From an uncultured Bacilli bacterium (GTDB taxonomy: Bacteria; Bacillota_I; Bacilli_A; RF39; UBA660), in NCBI GenBank assembly GCA_934148535.1, contig CAKPDF010000002.1, positions 62,001 to 126,000 of the forward strand: a stretch of 64,000 bases of DNA. Direction: 5' to 3'. Made by a program: the position numbers and the translations under genes. Under the pieces are notes generated by a model. That model did no database searches and was not told the DNA's origin. It saw nothing but the letters and a program-made list of their open reading frames with translations. Below are positions 54,705-62,598 of this stretch, in pieces; position 1 is the stretch's first letter; each line of letters opens with the position of its first letter.

Positions 54705-55496
54705 ATGCTTACAATAAATTGGAAACAAGTGTATGAGGTTGATAATAAATGGATTTTAATACTATATGATATATCTAAAAATCATTATGTTGGACTTCCT
54801 ATTTATAACAAAGAACAAAAAAATTCAATTTTAATAAAATCTATAAACAAATATATAATATTAAACGAAATTACCGATTACAATAGAACGAACATTAAAA
54901 GATGTATTTATATAAAAGGAAAACCTTTAAAAATAAATAATAACGAATTTAATAATATATTAAATAAATCAAAAGAAATCTTCCTAAATTATGTAAAAAA
55001 TAATACCGATAATACGACAGATGGAATTTCATATAATAAGTGGTATAAAGACAAATTGAAATTAATAAAAGAAGAAAAGAATAAAATAAACTTAAAAGTT
55101 GGAGCAATTTGTTGGGTTGATTTAGGCTATAACATAGGAAATGAACTTCGTAAACTAAGACCAGCTATACTTTGGAGAAGTTCATCTGATAAAAAAATGT
55201 GGACAATTATTCCCTTAACTTCTAAACATAAAGAAGATAATTATTATTTTCATTATGACTTAGAATCAAAAAATTTAGGAGTTGCAAGAATAGAAAATTT
55301 AATAAACATTAGTTCTAATAGAATAAGGGAACCATATTTTATAAAAAATAAAATAGCAACTATCACAAAAAAAGACAATGATACCATTCTTAATATCATA
55401 AAAAAATATTATGCCTTTGAAGAAATTGAAATAAAAACTACGATAAAATCAAAACAGATCAAGTACAAAGAAAATCATAAAAAAGTATTGACATAA
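54705..55496 (+). CDS. PemK/MazF-like toxin with two related domains
   Basis: 263 residues. The C-terminal half (about 128-240) is PemK/MazF-like: VGAICWVDLGYNIGNELRKLRPAILWR, MWTIIPLTSK, then GVARIENLINISSNRIREPYF and ITKKDNDTILNIIKKYY. The N-terminal half (about 5-105) follows the same plan (KWILILYDISKNHYVGLPIYN, ILNEITDYNRTNIKR, INNNEFNNILNKSKEIF), so the gene looks like an internal duplication. MazF-type proteins are usually ribonucleases controlled by an antitoxin; none is encoded beside it. GTTGGTG precedes the ATG. It lies inside a repeat-bounded cassette and is followed at once by a small RNA. Confidence 0.78.
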   Translation: MLTINWKQVYEVDNKWILILYDISKNHYVGLPIYNKEQKNSILIKSINKYIILNEITDYNRTNIKRCIYIKGKPLKINNNEFNNILNKSKEIFLNYVKNNTDNTTDGISYNKWYKDKLKLIKEEKNKINLKVGAICWVDLGYNIGNELRKLRPAILWRSSSDKKMWTIIPLTSKHKEDNYYFHYDLESKNLGVARIENLINISSNRIREPYFIKNKIATITKKDNDTILNIIKKYYAFEEIEIKTTIKSKQIKYKENHKKVLT

Positions 55497-55515
55497 TCAT
55501 TAAAAATGATATAAT
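55488..55515 (+). promoter_or_regulatory. Strong promoter with internal palindrome, start of the toxin-linked RNA
   Basis: Perfect TTGACA (55488-55493, inside the last codons of the toxin gene), 16-base spacer, perfect TATAAT (55510-55515). The spacer holds the palindrome ATCATT-AAA-AATGAT (55496-55510), which overlaps the -10 and looks like an operator. Confidence 0.85.
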
Positions 55516-55521
55516 TAAGGT

Positions 55522-55596
55522 ACTTTAGATTGTTGCAGGTGTATTTATACACTTGGTAGTAGTTTTTCAAAAAGGAAAGCAATGCTTTCCTTTTTG
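55522..55596 (+). ncRNA. Predicted small RNA downstream of the PemK-like gene
   Basis: About 75 nt between a consensus promoter and a strong terminator, with no reading frame of note. One internal hairpin, AGGTGTA/TACACTT with a TTTA loop (55537-55554), is flanked by GTTGC and GGTAGTAG. ToxN/AbiQ toxins share the MazF fold and are inhibited by RNA, so this RNA could be an antitoxin, although type III antitoxin RNAs normally lie upstream and contain repeats, which are absent here. It could also be a regulator of the toxin mRNA. Confidence 0.65.
55569..55595 (+). terminator. Intrinsic terminator of the toxin-linked RNA
   Basis: A 12-pair stem, AAAAAGGAAAGC / GCTTTCCTTTTT with an AAT loop, then GCTTTATT. 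The hairpin is nearly symmetric, so it could also act from the other side for the sigma-factor gene. Confidence 0.88.
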
Positions 55597-55606
55597 CTTT
55601 ATTATC

Positions 55607-55710
55607 ACAATATACTAAAAAAGAAGATACAATAATATATCTCCTTAAATTCTAACTAATCTTTTTAGTCCTACTCTTGCCTCTTAAATCTTTTAATATT
55701 TTCTTCATTT
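55607..55710. repeat. Direct repeat copy 2: 3' end of the intact sigma-factor gene
   Basis: Right boundary of the PemK/RNA cassette. It contains the functional stop and last codons of the sigma gene (55652-55710) and 45 bp beyond. Matches 54543-54646 at 101 of 104 positions. Confidence 0.92.
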
Positions 55711-56803
55711 GAGGTGCTATAGTATAATAGAAACTTTTATAATATTTAATATCAATATTTTCTTGTAAATTCATATAATCATCACCATATATTACTGCTA
55801 ATACATTTCTTCCTCTCAAACTAAGATTACCTATTGCATAATCTATTTCATCTTTAGTATAATTATCAAAGTATTCATATATAGAATCTACTTTATCTAA
55901 ATCTTTATCAGTATCAATAACTTTATACATTAAATTACCAAGTTTAGCTTCTTCAATATCATAATATTCCATCAAACTAGTAATATATTTTGATAATCTA
56001 ATCTTATTCAAAGCATTTCTCTCAGACTTTCTTACCCACTCCACAGAAATATCATACTTTAACGAAAGTTCTGCTAAAGTAGCAGGTCTATTATTCTTTA
56101 ATTCAAATCTATTAATTAATATGCTATATTCTAAATCTGTTAAACTAGAATCTTTTAAAATTTTAGATATATCTTCTTCTAAAGCTTTAGCAATAACAAT
56201 ATCATCAAGACTATCATCATAACCTATAACAAATTCCTCCAACTCTGTATTACTATCATTACTAACTACTTCATTTAAATTTGCAGTATCCTTTTGCAGT
56301 AAACATAACTTTTCTACCTCTTTTATAGTAATACCCATATCATTTGCTATTTCACTAACAGTAGGAGTTCTACCAAGTAAAGTTTCTAATTTTAATACAA
56401 CCATCCTATATTTGTTTATAGCGTCGTTTTTATAAACTGGTATTCTTATATTTCTTCCTTTATTAGCAATAGCTCTTTGAATATATAACATTATCCAATA
56501 ATAAGCACAAGTTGAAAATCTATTAGGAGTATTAACATCATATTTATCTATAGCAATAATAAGCCCGATATTCCCTTCTTGTATTAAATCTAAAAAAGAT
56601 AATCCTCTATTGATATACATTTTAGCAATACTAACAACTAATCTTAAATTGCTATTAATAAGTACCTCTCTAGCATTATTATCACCATTCTTTAATCTAT
56701 AAAATAAACCTTGTTCTTCTTCCTTTGATAATATCGGATACTTACCAATTTCCCACAAATAAAAACCAACACTATCACTTATATTTACACAATCATTTTT
56801 CAA
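55652..56803 (-). CDS. Sigma-70 family RNA polymerase sigma factor with extra C-terminal domain
   Basis: 383 residues from TTG 56803, which has GGGGTG seven bases upstream; the ATG at 56818 lacks a site. Region 1.2/2: FYLWEIGKYPILSKEEEQGLFYRL, NLRLVVSIAKMYINRGLSFLDLIQEGNIGLIIAIDKYD, RFSTCAYYWIMLYIQRAIANKGRNIRIP. Region 3 is about 130-190; region 4 has the helix-turn-helix TLAELSLKYDISVEWVRKSERNALNKIR. About 105 further residues follow (DYAIGNLSLRGRNVLAVIYGDDY), resembling a second, partial region 4. It is probably an alternative sigma factor; the regulon is unknown. Confidence 0.88.
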   Translation of the reverse strand: MKNDCVNISDSVGFYLWEIGKYPILSKEEEQGLFYRLKNGDNNAREVLINSNLRLVVSIAKMYINRGLSFLDLIQEGNIGLIIAIDKYDVNTPNRFSTCAYYWIMLYIQRAIANKGRNIRIPVYKNDAINKYRMVVLKLETLLGRTPTVSEIANDMGITIKEVEKLCLLQKDTANLNEVVSNDSNTELEEFVIGYDDSLDDIVIAKALEEDISKILKDSSLTDLEYSILINRFELKNNRPATLAELSLKYDISVEWVRKSERNALNKIRLSKYITSLMEYYDIEEAKLGNLMYKVIDTDKDLDKVDSIYEYFDNYTKDEIDYAIGNLSLRGRNVLAVIYGDDYMNLQENIDIKYYKSFYYTIAPQMKKILKDLRGKSRTKKIS

Positions 56804-56882
56804 AACAACACACCCCATACAAACAAAAATATTGACTATATTGTAATAAAATATTTATAAAAAGTCAAATAAAAAGAATAAG

Positions 56883-57092
56883 CTACATAAACTTATTCAT
56901 TTGTTTCATCATTTGATTAACTTGTTTTTGAGATGGAGTCCTACCCATTTGACTCATCATAACTTTAATCATTTGTTCGTTTATAGGAGGGTTTTTCTTA
57001 AGTTCCTTTTTCATAATGTTTCTTGCTACAAAGAAACCAATTACTCCTCCTGCAATCATACCAACTAATAAATATAATATATCTTTAAGCAT
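56883..57092 (-). CDS. yneF: YneF family (UPF0154) small membrane protein
   Basis: 69 residues from ATG 57092, with GGAGG eight bases upstream. A single membrane helix (ILYLLVGMIAGGVIGFFVARNIM) and the conserved tail LKKNPPINEQMIKVMMSQMGRTPSQKQVNQMMKQMN, which closely follows Bacillus YneF. The function is unknown in the family. It stands directly after the SirA-like gene, as in Bacillus. Confidence 0.92.
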   Translation of the reverse strand: MLKDILYLLVGMIAGGVIGFFVARNIMKKELKKNPPINEQMIKVMMSQMGRTPSQKQVNQMMKQMNKFM

Positions 57093-57111
57093 TTTTATAA
57101 CCTCCACAACT

Positions 57112-57558
57112 TCATTTTACTATAATTAAATCATTTTGTCTATTTTTTTTCATAACTTTATCTAACCAAAAATAATCTTTATTATCAAAATCACATATAA
57201 AAATATTTTTTTCATAAGAATATAAATCATTAAAGAAACAAGGAAAATTAAGATCACTAATAATCTTTATATAAATATTACTTATAACCATCTTTGTATG
57301 TTCATCTTTTTTTCTAATATAATGACAATTATTATCATATCCATATTCATAAGCAAGCCTATGATTTTTAGTAATATACCCATTACATAGCATCTTATTA
57401 ATCCCGCTTACTACTTGTTTATATTGCATATAACTACTTATCTTACTATAATCTTTTTGATAATATATACCCTCTAAAATCTTATATAACCTATAAGAAT
57501 TATCATAATACATATCTTTATAAATTTCATTAATAGTATAAACATAAAATATTCTCAT
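57112..57558 (-). CDS. SirA-like protein (YneE family), by sequence and synteny
   Basis: 148 residues. The start MRIFYVYTINEIYKDMYYDNSYRLYKIL and the end IFICDFDNKDYFWLDKVM resemble Bacillus SirA (ending FLAMDFNSKRYGWLNPV). The gene order tkt - this gene - yneF is exactly that of Bacillus. In Bacillus, SirA binds DnaA and stops replication initiation at the onset of sporulation. Sporulation genes are not seen here, so the role may differ. The middle of the protein is too diverged to judge contact residues. Confidence 0.75.
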   Translation of the reverse strand: MRIFYVYTINEIYKDMYYDNSYRLYKILEGIYYQKDYSKISSYMQYKQVVSGINKMLCNGYITKNHRLAYEYGYDNNCHYIRKKDEHTKMVISNIYIKIISDLNFPCFFNDLYSYEKNIFICDFDNKDYFWLDKVMKKNRQNDLIIVK

Positions 57559-57611
57559 AACTATTCACCCAAGAATAATTATATTATTATATTTTTTATA
57601 ATTTTGTCGAA

Positions 57612-59582
57612 TTATAGACTATTTTTTATTTTAATCACTAAATTTGGAATATCCAATTCTAATTCTTTTAATATATCATCACTCTTACCAGACATCCCAA
57701 AACTTTTAACCCCTATAAAATCACTAGAACTTTCTAAAAATTGATACCAAGTTGGATCATCAGAAAACTCTAAAACCATCTTTTTATATCCTTTAGGTAA
57801 TACCTCATTTTGATAATCTTCATCTTGTGCTAAGAAATTCTTTATAGAAGGCATACTAACAATTCTAGCCTCAATATAATTTTTCATAAGTTCATCTTTT
57901 AACTTCATAGCAAGTTCTACCTCACTACCAGTAGCAATAATAATAACATCTAAACTTTTCTTAACTTCACTAATAATATAAGCTCCGTAAAATACTCCAC
58001 TTGGATTAGTAAATTCTAAAGTCTCTGTATGATTTCTAGGAAGTACCAAAGCAGATGCAGTACCACTAGCAAGTATCTCATTCCAACTACCAATAAGTTC
58101 TTTATAATCACAAGGACGATATACATTAAAATCTGGAATCATTCTCAAACTACCCAATTGCTCCACCGGTTGATGAGTAGGTCCATCTTGACCAACTAAT
58201 ATAGAATCATGAGTAAATATATAAGTTACAGGCAACTTCATCATAGCGCTCATTCTAATCGCAGGTTTCAAATAATCACTAAACGCTAAATAAGTACTTC
58301 CAAAAACTCTAAAACCACACAATGCCATACCATTTAATATACTACCCATCGCATGTTCTCTAACACCAAACTCTATATTCTTTCCCTTATAAGTATCTAC
58401 ACTAAAATTACATTTTCCCTTTAAATAAGTTTTAGTACTTTTAACTACATCAGCACCTCCACCTACAAAATTTGGAACAAAAGCTGAAATAACATTCATT
58501 ATTTGATAATTAATATCTCTTAAAGTTCTATCCTCAAATAACTTAGAAGTATCAATTACCTTATCAAGCCTTAAAGTAATATTTTCATTAGATAATATCA
58601 TATTAAGTGAATCTTTTTCACTATCATCTGCATTTTTAATAAATGTTTCATATTCATTGTACCAATCTCTATACAAGCCATCACATCTATCTTTTATGTA
58701 TTGTCTATACAAAGCTAAATTAACATTATCTATATTAAAATTACCATCACAACCAAGTTCATTCTTAATATTTTGATAATCCTCTTCCTCTAAATTTCCA
58801 TGTATTTTATATGTACCCTCATATTTAGAATATTTTCCTATTGTAGTATTAACTGCTATAATACAAGGAGCATCTATCTTTTTAGCATAACTAATAGCCT
58901 TATTAATTTCTTTAACACTCTCTCCATTTTTAACTGTTATAACTTCCCAACCTAAAGAAGAATAAGTATCTAAGAAATAATTCTCTTCCTCCTCTGACAC
59001 TTCACCATCTAAAGAAGTATGATTATCATCATATAAAACAATTAAATTATTCAAATCAAATTTTCCTGCTAAAGATGCTGCCTCATAACTAACACCCTCC
59101 ATTAAATCTCCATCACCACAAAGAACATAAATATAATTATCAAATAAAATATTTTTCTTTCTATTATAGTTAGCAGCCATCATTTTCATAGCAACAGCCA
59201 TACCTACACCATTAGCAATACCTTGACCTAAAGGACCTGTAGAACATTCTATCCTATTATTAATATTATATTCAGGATGTCCTGGAGTTTTTGAATAAAC
59301 ATTTCTATATTCAATTAAATCATTCAAATTATAATCTTCTGTAGTACAAAATAACATAGCATATAATAAAGCAGAACCATGTCCTGAAGATAATATAAAT
59401 CTATCTCTATTATACCAATTCTTCTCAGTCAAATCAAAATTCATATGATATGTAAATAAAGTATACATAATAGGAGCAGCCCCTAAACATATACCAGGAT
59501 GTCCACTACCAGACTTATGTATCATATCAAGACATAATCCTCTTATATCTGCTATCATTTTTTTATCATTATGTTTTCCCAT
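57612..59582 (-). CDS. tkt: Transketolase
   Basis: 656 residues. It transfers two-carbon units in the pentose phosphate pathway using thiamine diphosphate. Thiamine-binding N-terminal domain: HKSGSGHPGICLGAAPIMYTL, SGHGSALLYAML, GPLGQGIANGVGMA, and CGDGDLMEGVSYEAASLAGKFDLNNLIVLYDDNHTSLDG. Middle domain: ENIEFGVREHAMGSILNGMAL, STYLAFSDYLKPAIR and FTHDSILVGQDGPTHQPVEQL. C-terminal domain: VIIATGSEVELAMKL. All catalytic His and Glu residues are present. It is the first gene of tkt-sirA-yneF. Confidence 0.97.
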   Translation of the reverse strand: MGKHNDKKMIADIRGLCLDMIHKSGSGHPGICLGAAPIMYTLFTYHMNFDLTEKNWYNRDRFILSSGHGSALLYAMLFCTTEDYNLNDLIEYRNVYSKTPGHPEYNINNRIECSTGPLGQGIANGVGMAVAMKMMAANYNRKKNILFDNYIYVLCGDGDLMEGVSYEAASLAGKFDLNNLIVLYDDNHTSLDGEVSEEEENYFLDTYSSLGWEVITVKNGESVKEINKAISYAKKIDAPCIIAVNTTIGKYSKYEGTYKIHGNLEEEDYQNIKNELGCDGNFNIDNVNLALYRQYIKDRCDGLYRDWYNEYETFIKNADDSEKDSLNMILSNENITLRLDKVIDTSKLFEDRTLRDINYQIMNVISAFVPNFVGGGADVVKSTKTYLKGKCNFSVDTYKGKNIEFGVREHAMGSILNGMALCGFRVFGSTYLAFSDYLKPAIRMSAMMKLPVTYIFTHDSILVGQDGPTHQPVEQLGSLRMIPDFNVYRPCDYKELIGSWNEILASGTASALVLPRNHTETLEFTNPSGVFYGAYIISEVKKSLDVIIIATGSEVELAMKLKDELMKNYIEARIVSMPSIKNFLAQDEDYQNEVLPKGYKKMVLEFSDDPTWYQFLESSSDFIGVKSFGMSGKSDDILKELELDIPNLVIKIKNSL

Positions 59583-59656
59583 ATAAAACTATCCCTACCT
59601 TCACTATATAGAAATTATATCATAACAATAGAAAAATAGGAATATATTTTTTTAAT

Positions 59657-59703
59657 TATTTTAAAGTATCGACCATAGATAGTATAAGTCTAGGTCGTAC
59701 TTC
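59657..59703 (-). terminator. Hairpin downstream of the hypothetical gene at 59705
   Basis: AAGTACGACC and GGTCGATACTT pair with one bulge, enclosing TAGA/TCTA. It overlaps the gene end and lies upstream of tkt. The T tract is weak, so termination efficiency is unsure. Confidence 0.5.
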
Positions 59704-59704
59704 C

Positions 59705-60010
59705 CTATTTATAAATATCTCTAATTATACTAATTGGTATATATTCATTATCCATAGTAATTAAATTATTTCTATTTCTAGCAACTATCCTTTTAGAGGA
59801 AGTACCAGTATCAGTAACTATCTTAACATCAGCCTTATAAATATAATCATCAGCAGAAAATATATCATTAATCTTTCTATCAATAGAAACATTATCATAT
59901 TTTATACCTCTAATATCAGGATCTTCTCTTACTTCATTATTATTTTTATCCATTGTTGAATATACAAATTGAGTATTATCTAATTTCTTATTAATTCTAT
60001 TTTTATACAT
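59705..60010 (-). CDS. Small hypothetical protein
   Basis: 101 residues from ATG 60010 (GGGTGG upstream); a longer TTG start is unlikely. Hydrophilic, no signal peptide. The C-terminal half (about 50-100, ADDYIYKADVKIVTDTGTSSKRIVARNRNNLITMDNEYIPISIIRDIYK) is predicted to form a small beta barrel. No family is recognised. Single gene, divergent from rodA. Confidence 0.65.
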   Translation of the reverse strand: MYKNRINKKLDNTQFVYSTMDKNNNEVREDPDIRGIKYDNVSIDRKINDIFSADDYIYKADVKIVTDTGTSSKRIVARNRNNLITMDNEYIPISIIRDIYK

Positions 60011-60107
60011 AATATAACCACCCAATATAATATATTTAATTTTTTTAAAAATATTACTTTATAAAATCAAATATTTATGATAAAATTAAATATACAGAAA
60101 AGTGGTG

Positions 60108-61241
60108 ATGAATATCAAAAATATTTCTAAATTTAAAGTAGAAAAATCAATATTAATTCCTATAATTCTCTTTGGAATAATAAGTGTAATAGCAATATAT
60201 TGTACCAGAAGTTTATTAGGAAGTGAATTTCAAAACTATTATCTTAAACAAATAATATGGTATACATTAGGTATTGCTATAGCATATTTAATGATGCTAT
60301 TAGGAAATAAATTTTTATATCAAAATGCTTGGTGGTTTTACATAATTGGAGTATTATCTTTATTCCTAGTATTAATATTTGGTAAAGAAATTAAAAATGC
60401 CACTTGCTGGTTCAAAATAGGTTCTCTATCTATTCAACCAAGTGAATTCATGAAAGTATTTTTAATAATAATGTTATCAAAATTAATAAATAATTTTAAC
60501 GAAACTCACCCCAATCCCGAAATAATAGATGAATTCAAATTTCTAATAAAAATAATAATAATAGTTTCTATACCATCTATACTAACATTTATAGAACCAG
60601 ATACTGGAGCCGTAATGATGTATCTAATAATAACAATAGTAATGCTTTTTATTGGAGGCATACGAAAAAGATGGTTTCTACTATTATTTCTCTTAATAGC
60701 AACAGTTCTCGGTGGTGGCGCCATAATATATATAACAAATCAAGATTTATTTACTAATATATTCGGTAGTACACTATTTTATAGAATAGACAGAATTGTC
60801 AACTGGTCTAACGAAAGTGGACTACAGCTTACTAAATCATTAACAGCAATAGGATCAGCTGGTATATTAGGTCATGGCTTTAATCATACCCCAATATATT
60901 TTCCAGAAATGCAAACAGACTTTATTTTTGCTGTTATTGCCTCTAATTTTGGACTATTAGGAGCATCATTATTAATCATATTAATTATATTCTTTGATAT
61001 AAACATAATTAATACCGCAAACAAAACTACAGATATAACAGATAAATATGCCATAGCAGGTATATTAGCAATACTATTATTTCAACAAATACAAAATATT
61101 TCAATGACAATAGGATTACTTCCAATCATGGGTATAACATTACCATTTATAAGTTATGGAGGTTCTTCTCTATTATCATATATGTTATTAGTAGGAATTA
61201 TATTTAATGTTTCTAACGAATCATTAAGATTTACTAATTAA
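60108..61241 (+). CDS. SEDS-family peptidoglycan glycosyltransferase, RodA-like
   Basis: About 377 residues with ten hydrophobic segments. It polymerises lipid II glycan chains. Signature blocks: CWFKIGSLSIQPSEFMKVFLI, EPDTGAVMMYLII, LTAIGSAGILGHGF, PEMQTDFIFAVIASNFGLLGA and the C-terminal MGITLPFISYGGSSLLSYMLLVG. GTG, GTG and ATG starts are contiguous at 60102-60110; I favour the ATG. Shorter than many and without a clear pbp partner. RodA versus FtsW is uncertain, but a second copy at 63381 looks more like FtsW. Confidence 0.88.
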   Translation: MNIKNISKFKVEKSILIPIILFGIISVIAIYCTRSLLGSEFQNYYLKQIIWYTLGIAIAYLMMLLGNKFLYQNAWWFYIIGVLSLFLVLIFGKEIKNATCWFKIGSLSIQPSEFMKVFLIIMLSKLINNFNETHPNPEIIDEFKFLIKIIIIVSIPSILTFIEPDTGAVMMYLIITIVMLFIGGIRKRWFLLLFLLIATVLGGGAIIYITNQDLFTNIFGSTLFYRIDRIVNWSNESGLQLTKSLTAIGSAGILGHGFNHTPIYFPEMQTDFIFAVIASNFGLLGASLLIILIIFFDINIINTANKTTDITDKYAIAGILAILLFQQIQNISMTIGLLPIMGITLPFISYGGSSLLSYMLLVGIIFNVSNESLRFTN

Positions 61242-61271
61242 ATTCAAGTACTTTTTTACTTGAATTTTTTT
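61241..61271 (+). terminator. Intrinsic terminator downstream of the RodA-like gene
   Basis: AATTCAAGTA and TACTTGAATT form ten pairs (61241-61266), followed by TTTTT. It begins at the last base of the stop codon. Confidence 0.88.
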
Positions 61272-61306
61272 ATTAAAAAAATGATACTTAAAGTACCATT
61301 TATATT

Positions 61307-61915
61307 TTACATATTTAAAATAATTACTACTAATCTTACTATTTGTACTAAACTACTTATAAAAAAGATATTATTAACTTTATTAAAGGTATTCATTATT
61401 CCATTTACTTCTTTACTTACATCAATACTATCTAATGCTTCTGCATTAATTAGATTTAAAATATATTGGTATACCGCTATTAAAGAAACAAGCACTATAC
61501 TAATTTTAGCATCACCCATATTAGTTGTTAATATAGATATTATTATACATATTATAGCGCTATAAGAAAACACTTTTAATTCTTTAAAGATTGTAGATAA
61601 AGTTTTTAGATACTTACTTTTACTTAATGCATATCCTGATAACATTGATGCTACAGAAACCCTAAAAATATTATCATTATCATAAGTATTTTCAGATAAC
61701 TTTACCATTTTTCTTTTAATATTATATTTACTAAATGATGATTCTTTACTTTCTATTAAATTAATAGAACTCTCGTCATCTAATAGCTTTATTACCACTT
61801 CATAAGCCTTATTTTTATATTTTTTATCTCTATTTAAGATATATGTTATTAATAATTTTATATATCCATAAATAACTAATGATAATGATATCACTAAAAT
61901 TATTGTATTAGCCAT
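61307..61915 (-). CDS. Membrane protein resembling YugP-type zinc peptidase but lacking HExxH
   Basis: 202 residues from ATG 61915 (GGTGGGTG upstream). An N-terminal membrane segment, then AYEVVIKLLDDESSINLI, KRKMVKLSENTYDNDNIFRVSVASMLSGYALSKSKYLKTLS, then two or three C-terminal membrane segments. Order and spacing resemble the YugP/Zn_peptidase_2 family, where the corresponding segment reads like LS..VY..S..A..VAAHEAGHALQ. Here HExGH is replaced by SMLSGYA, so no zinc site remains. It would be a non-catalytic homologue, if homologous at all. It is near SEDS genes; no operon partner. Confidence 0.55.
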   Translation of the reverse strand: MANTIILVISLSLVIYGYIKLLITYILNRDKKYKNKAYEVVIKLLDDESSINLIESKESSFSKYNIKRKMVKLSENTYDNDNIFRVSVASMLSGYALSKSKYLKTLSTIFKELKVFSYSAIICIIISILTTNMGDAKISIVLVSLIAVYQYILNLINAEALDSIDVSKEVNGIMNTFNKVNNIFFISSLVQIVRLVVIILNM

Positions 61916-61958
61916 AAAAATCACCCACCTAATTATCTCATAGTTTAATTACTTTTGC

Positions 61959-62094
61959 AAATATTATTTATAATTATATTTACTAATATTTAAAATTATT
62001 CCCATTCCTAACATTGTTATTAGTAAACTAGATCCTCCATATGATAGAAATGGTAAGGTTACTCCAGTAACTGGAATTAATCCTACTACTACCA
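61959..62094. repeat. Direct repeat copy 1: relic of the ftsW 3' end
   Basis: 136 bp, 134 identical to 63376-63511, offset 1417 bp. It contains the stop (at 61964) and the last 43 codons of an FtsW gene (PFLSYGGSSLL region), with no gene body attached. Left boundary of the GNAT/Fic cassette. Confidence 0.95.
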
Positions 62095-62171
62095 ATATTC
62101 AAAGAAATAGAAAATAATTAATACTATATATAATATTATTATTTTATTTATATAAATTTAAATTTGCCATA

Positions 62172-62585
62172 TCACTTTTCAATCCATAAATACATTCCAG
62201 TTATTTTATCTGGTTTATATTTAAAACCACTTCTCTCATAAAACTTCTCTTTACCAGAGATTGGAGTTAATTCTATTTGTATTTTTTCTCCCTTTGAAAC
62301 ATTTTCTTCAATCATCCTCTTTAATTCCATTACAATTTTTGTACCAATCCCACGCCCCTGAAACTTTGGTTTCACACAAATATCAGTTAAGATGCAAACA
62401 ATACTATAGTCTCCTACAACACGACCTATACCAGCAATTTCACCATCAACTATTATTTTTACCATATACATTGTATTTTGTAATGCTTTTTCTATTTGCA
62501 AATGCGTATAAGATTTCCAACCAACAGAATTAACCATTTCTAAAAACTCATCTGCATCAATATTATATTCTATTTTTTCATTCAT
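62172..62585 (-). CDS. GNAT-family N-acetyltransferase
   Basis: 137 residues. Acetyl-CoA motif A: ILTDICVKPKFQGRGIGTKIVMELKRMI (Q-G-R-G-I-G pyrophosphate loop). The motif B end is FYERSGFKYKPDKITGMYLW. The N-terminal helix (DADEFLEMVNSVGWKSYTHLQIEKAL) shows the pattern of the single-domain GNAT group that acetylates small molecules or proteins. It lies 13 bases after the Fic gene, inside a repeat-bounded cassette. Possible roles include toxin (a GNAT toxin with an unknown antitoxin) or resistance. Confidence 0.88.
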   Translation of the reverse strand: MNEKIEYNIDADEFLEMVNSVGWKSYTHLQIEKALQNTMYMVKIIVDGEIAGIGRVVGDYSIVCILTDICVKPKFQGRGIGTKIVMELKRMIEENVSKGEKIQIELTPISGKEKFYERSGFKYKPDKITGMYLWIEK

Positions 62586-62598
62586 AAAAACTCCTTTA

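Noticed and set aside
55522..55596. ToxI-type repeat antitoxin
   Set aside because: No tandem repeats are present and the RNA lies downstream of the toxin; kept only as a broader RNA-antitoxin hypothesis.
54543..55710. Direct repeats as an assembly artefact
   Set aside because: The copies differ at three positions and flank a unique gene, which a simple assembly duplication would not produce. Read mapping would settle it.
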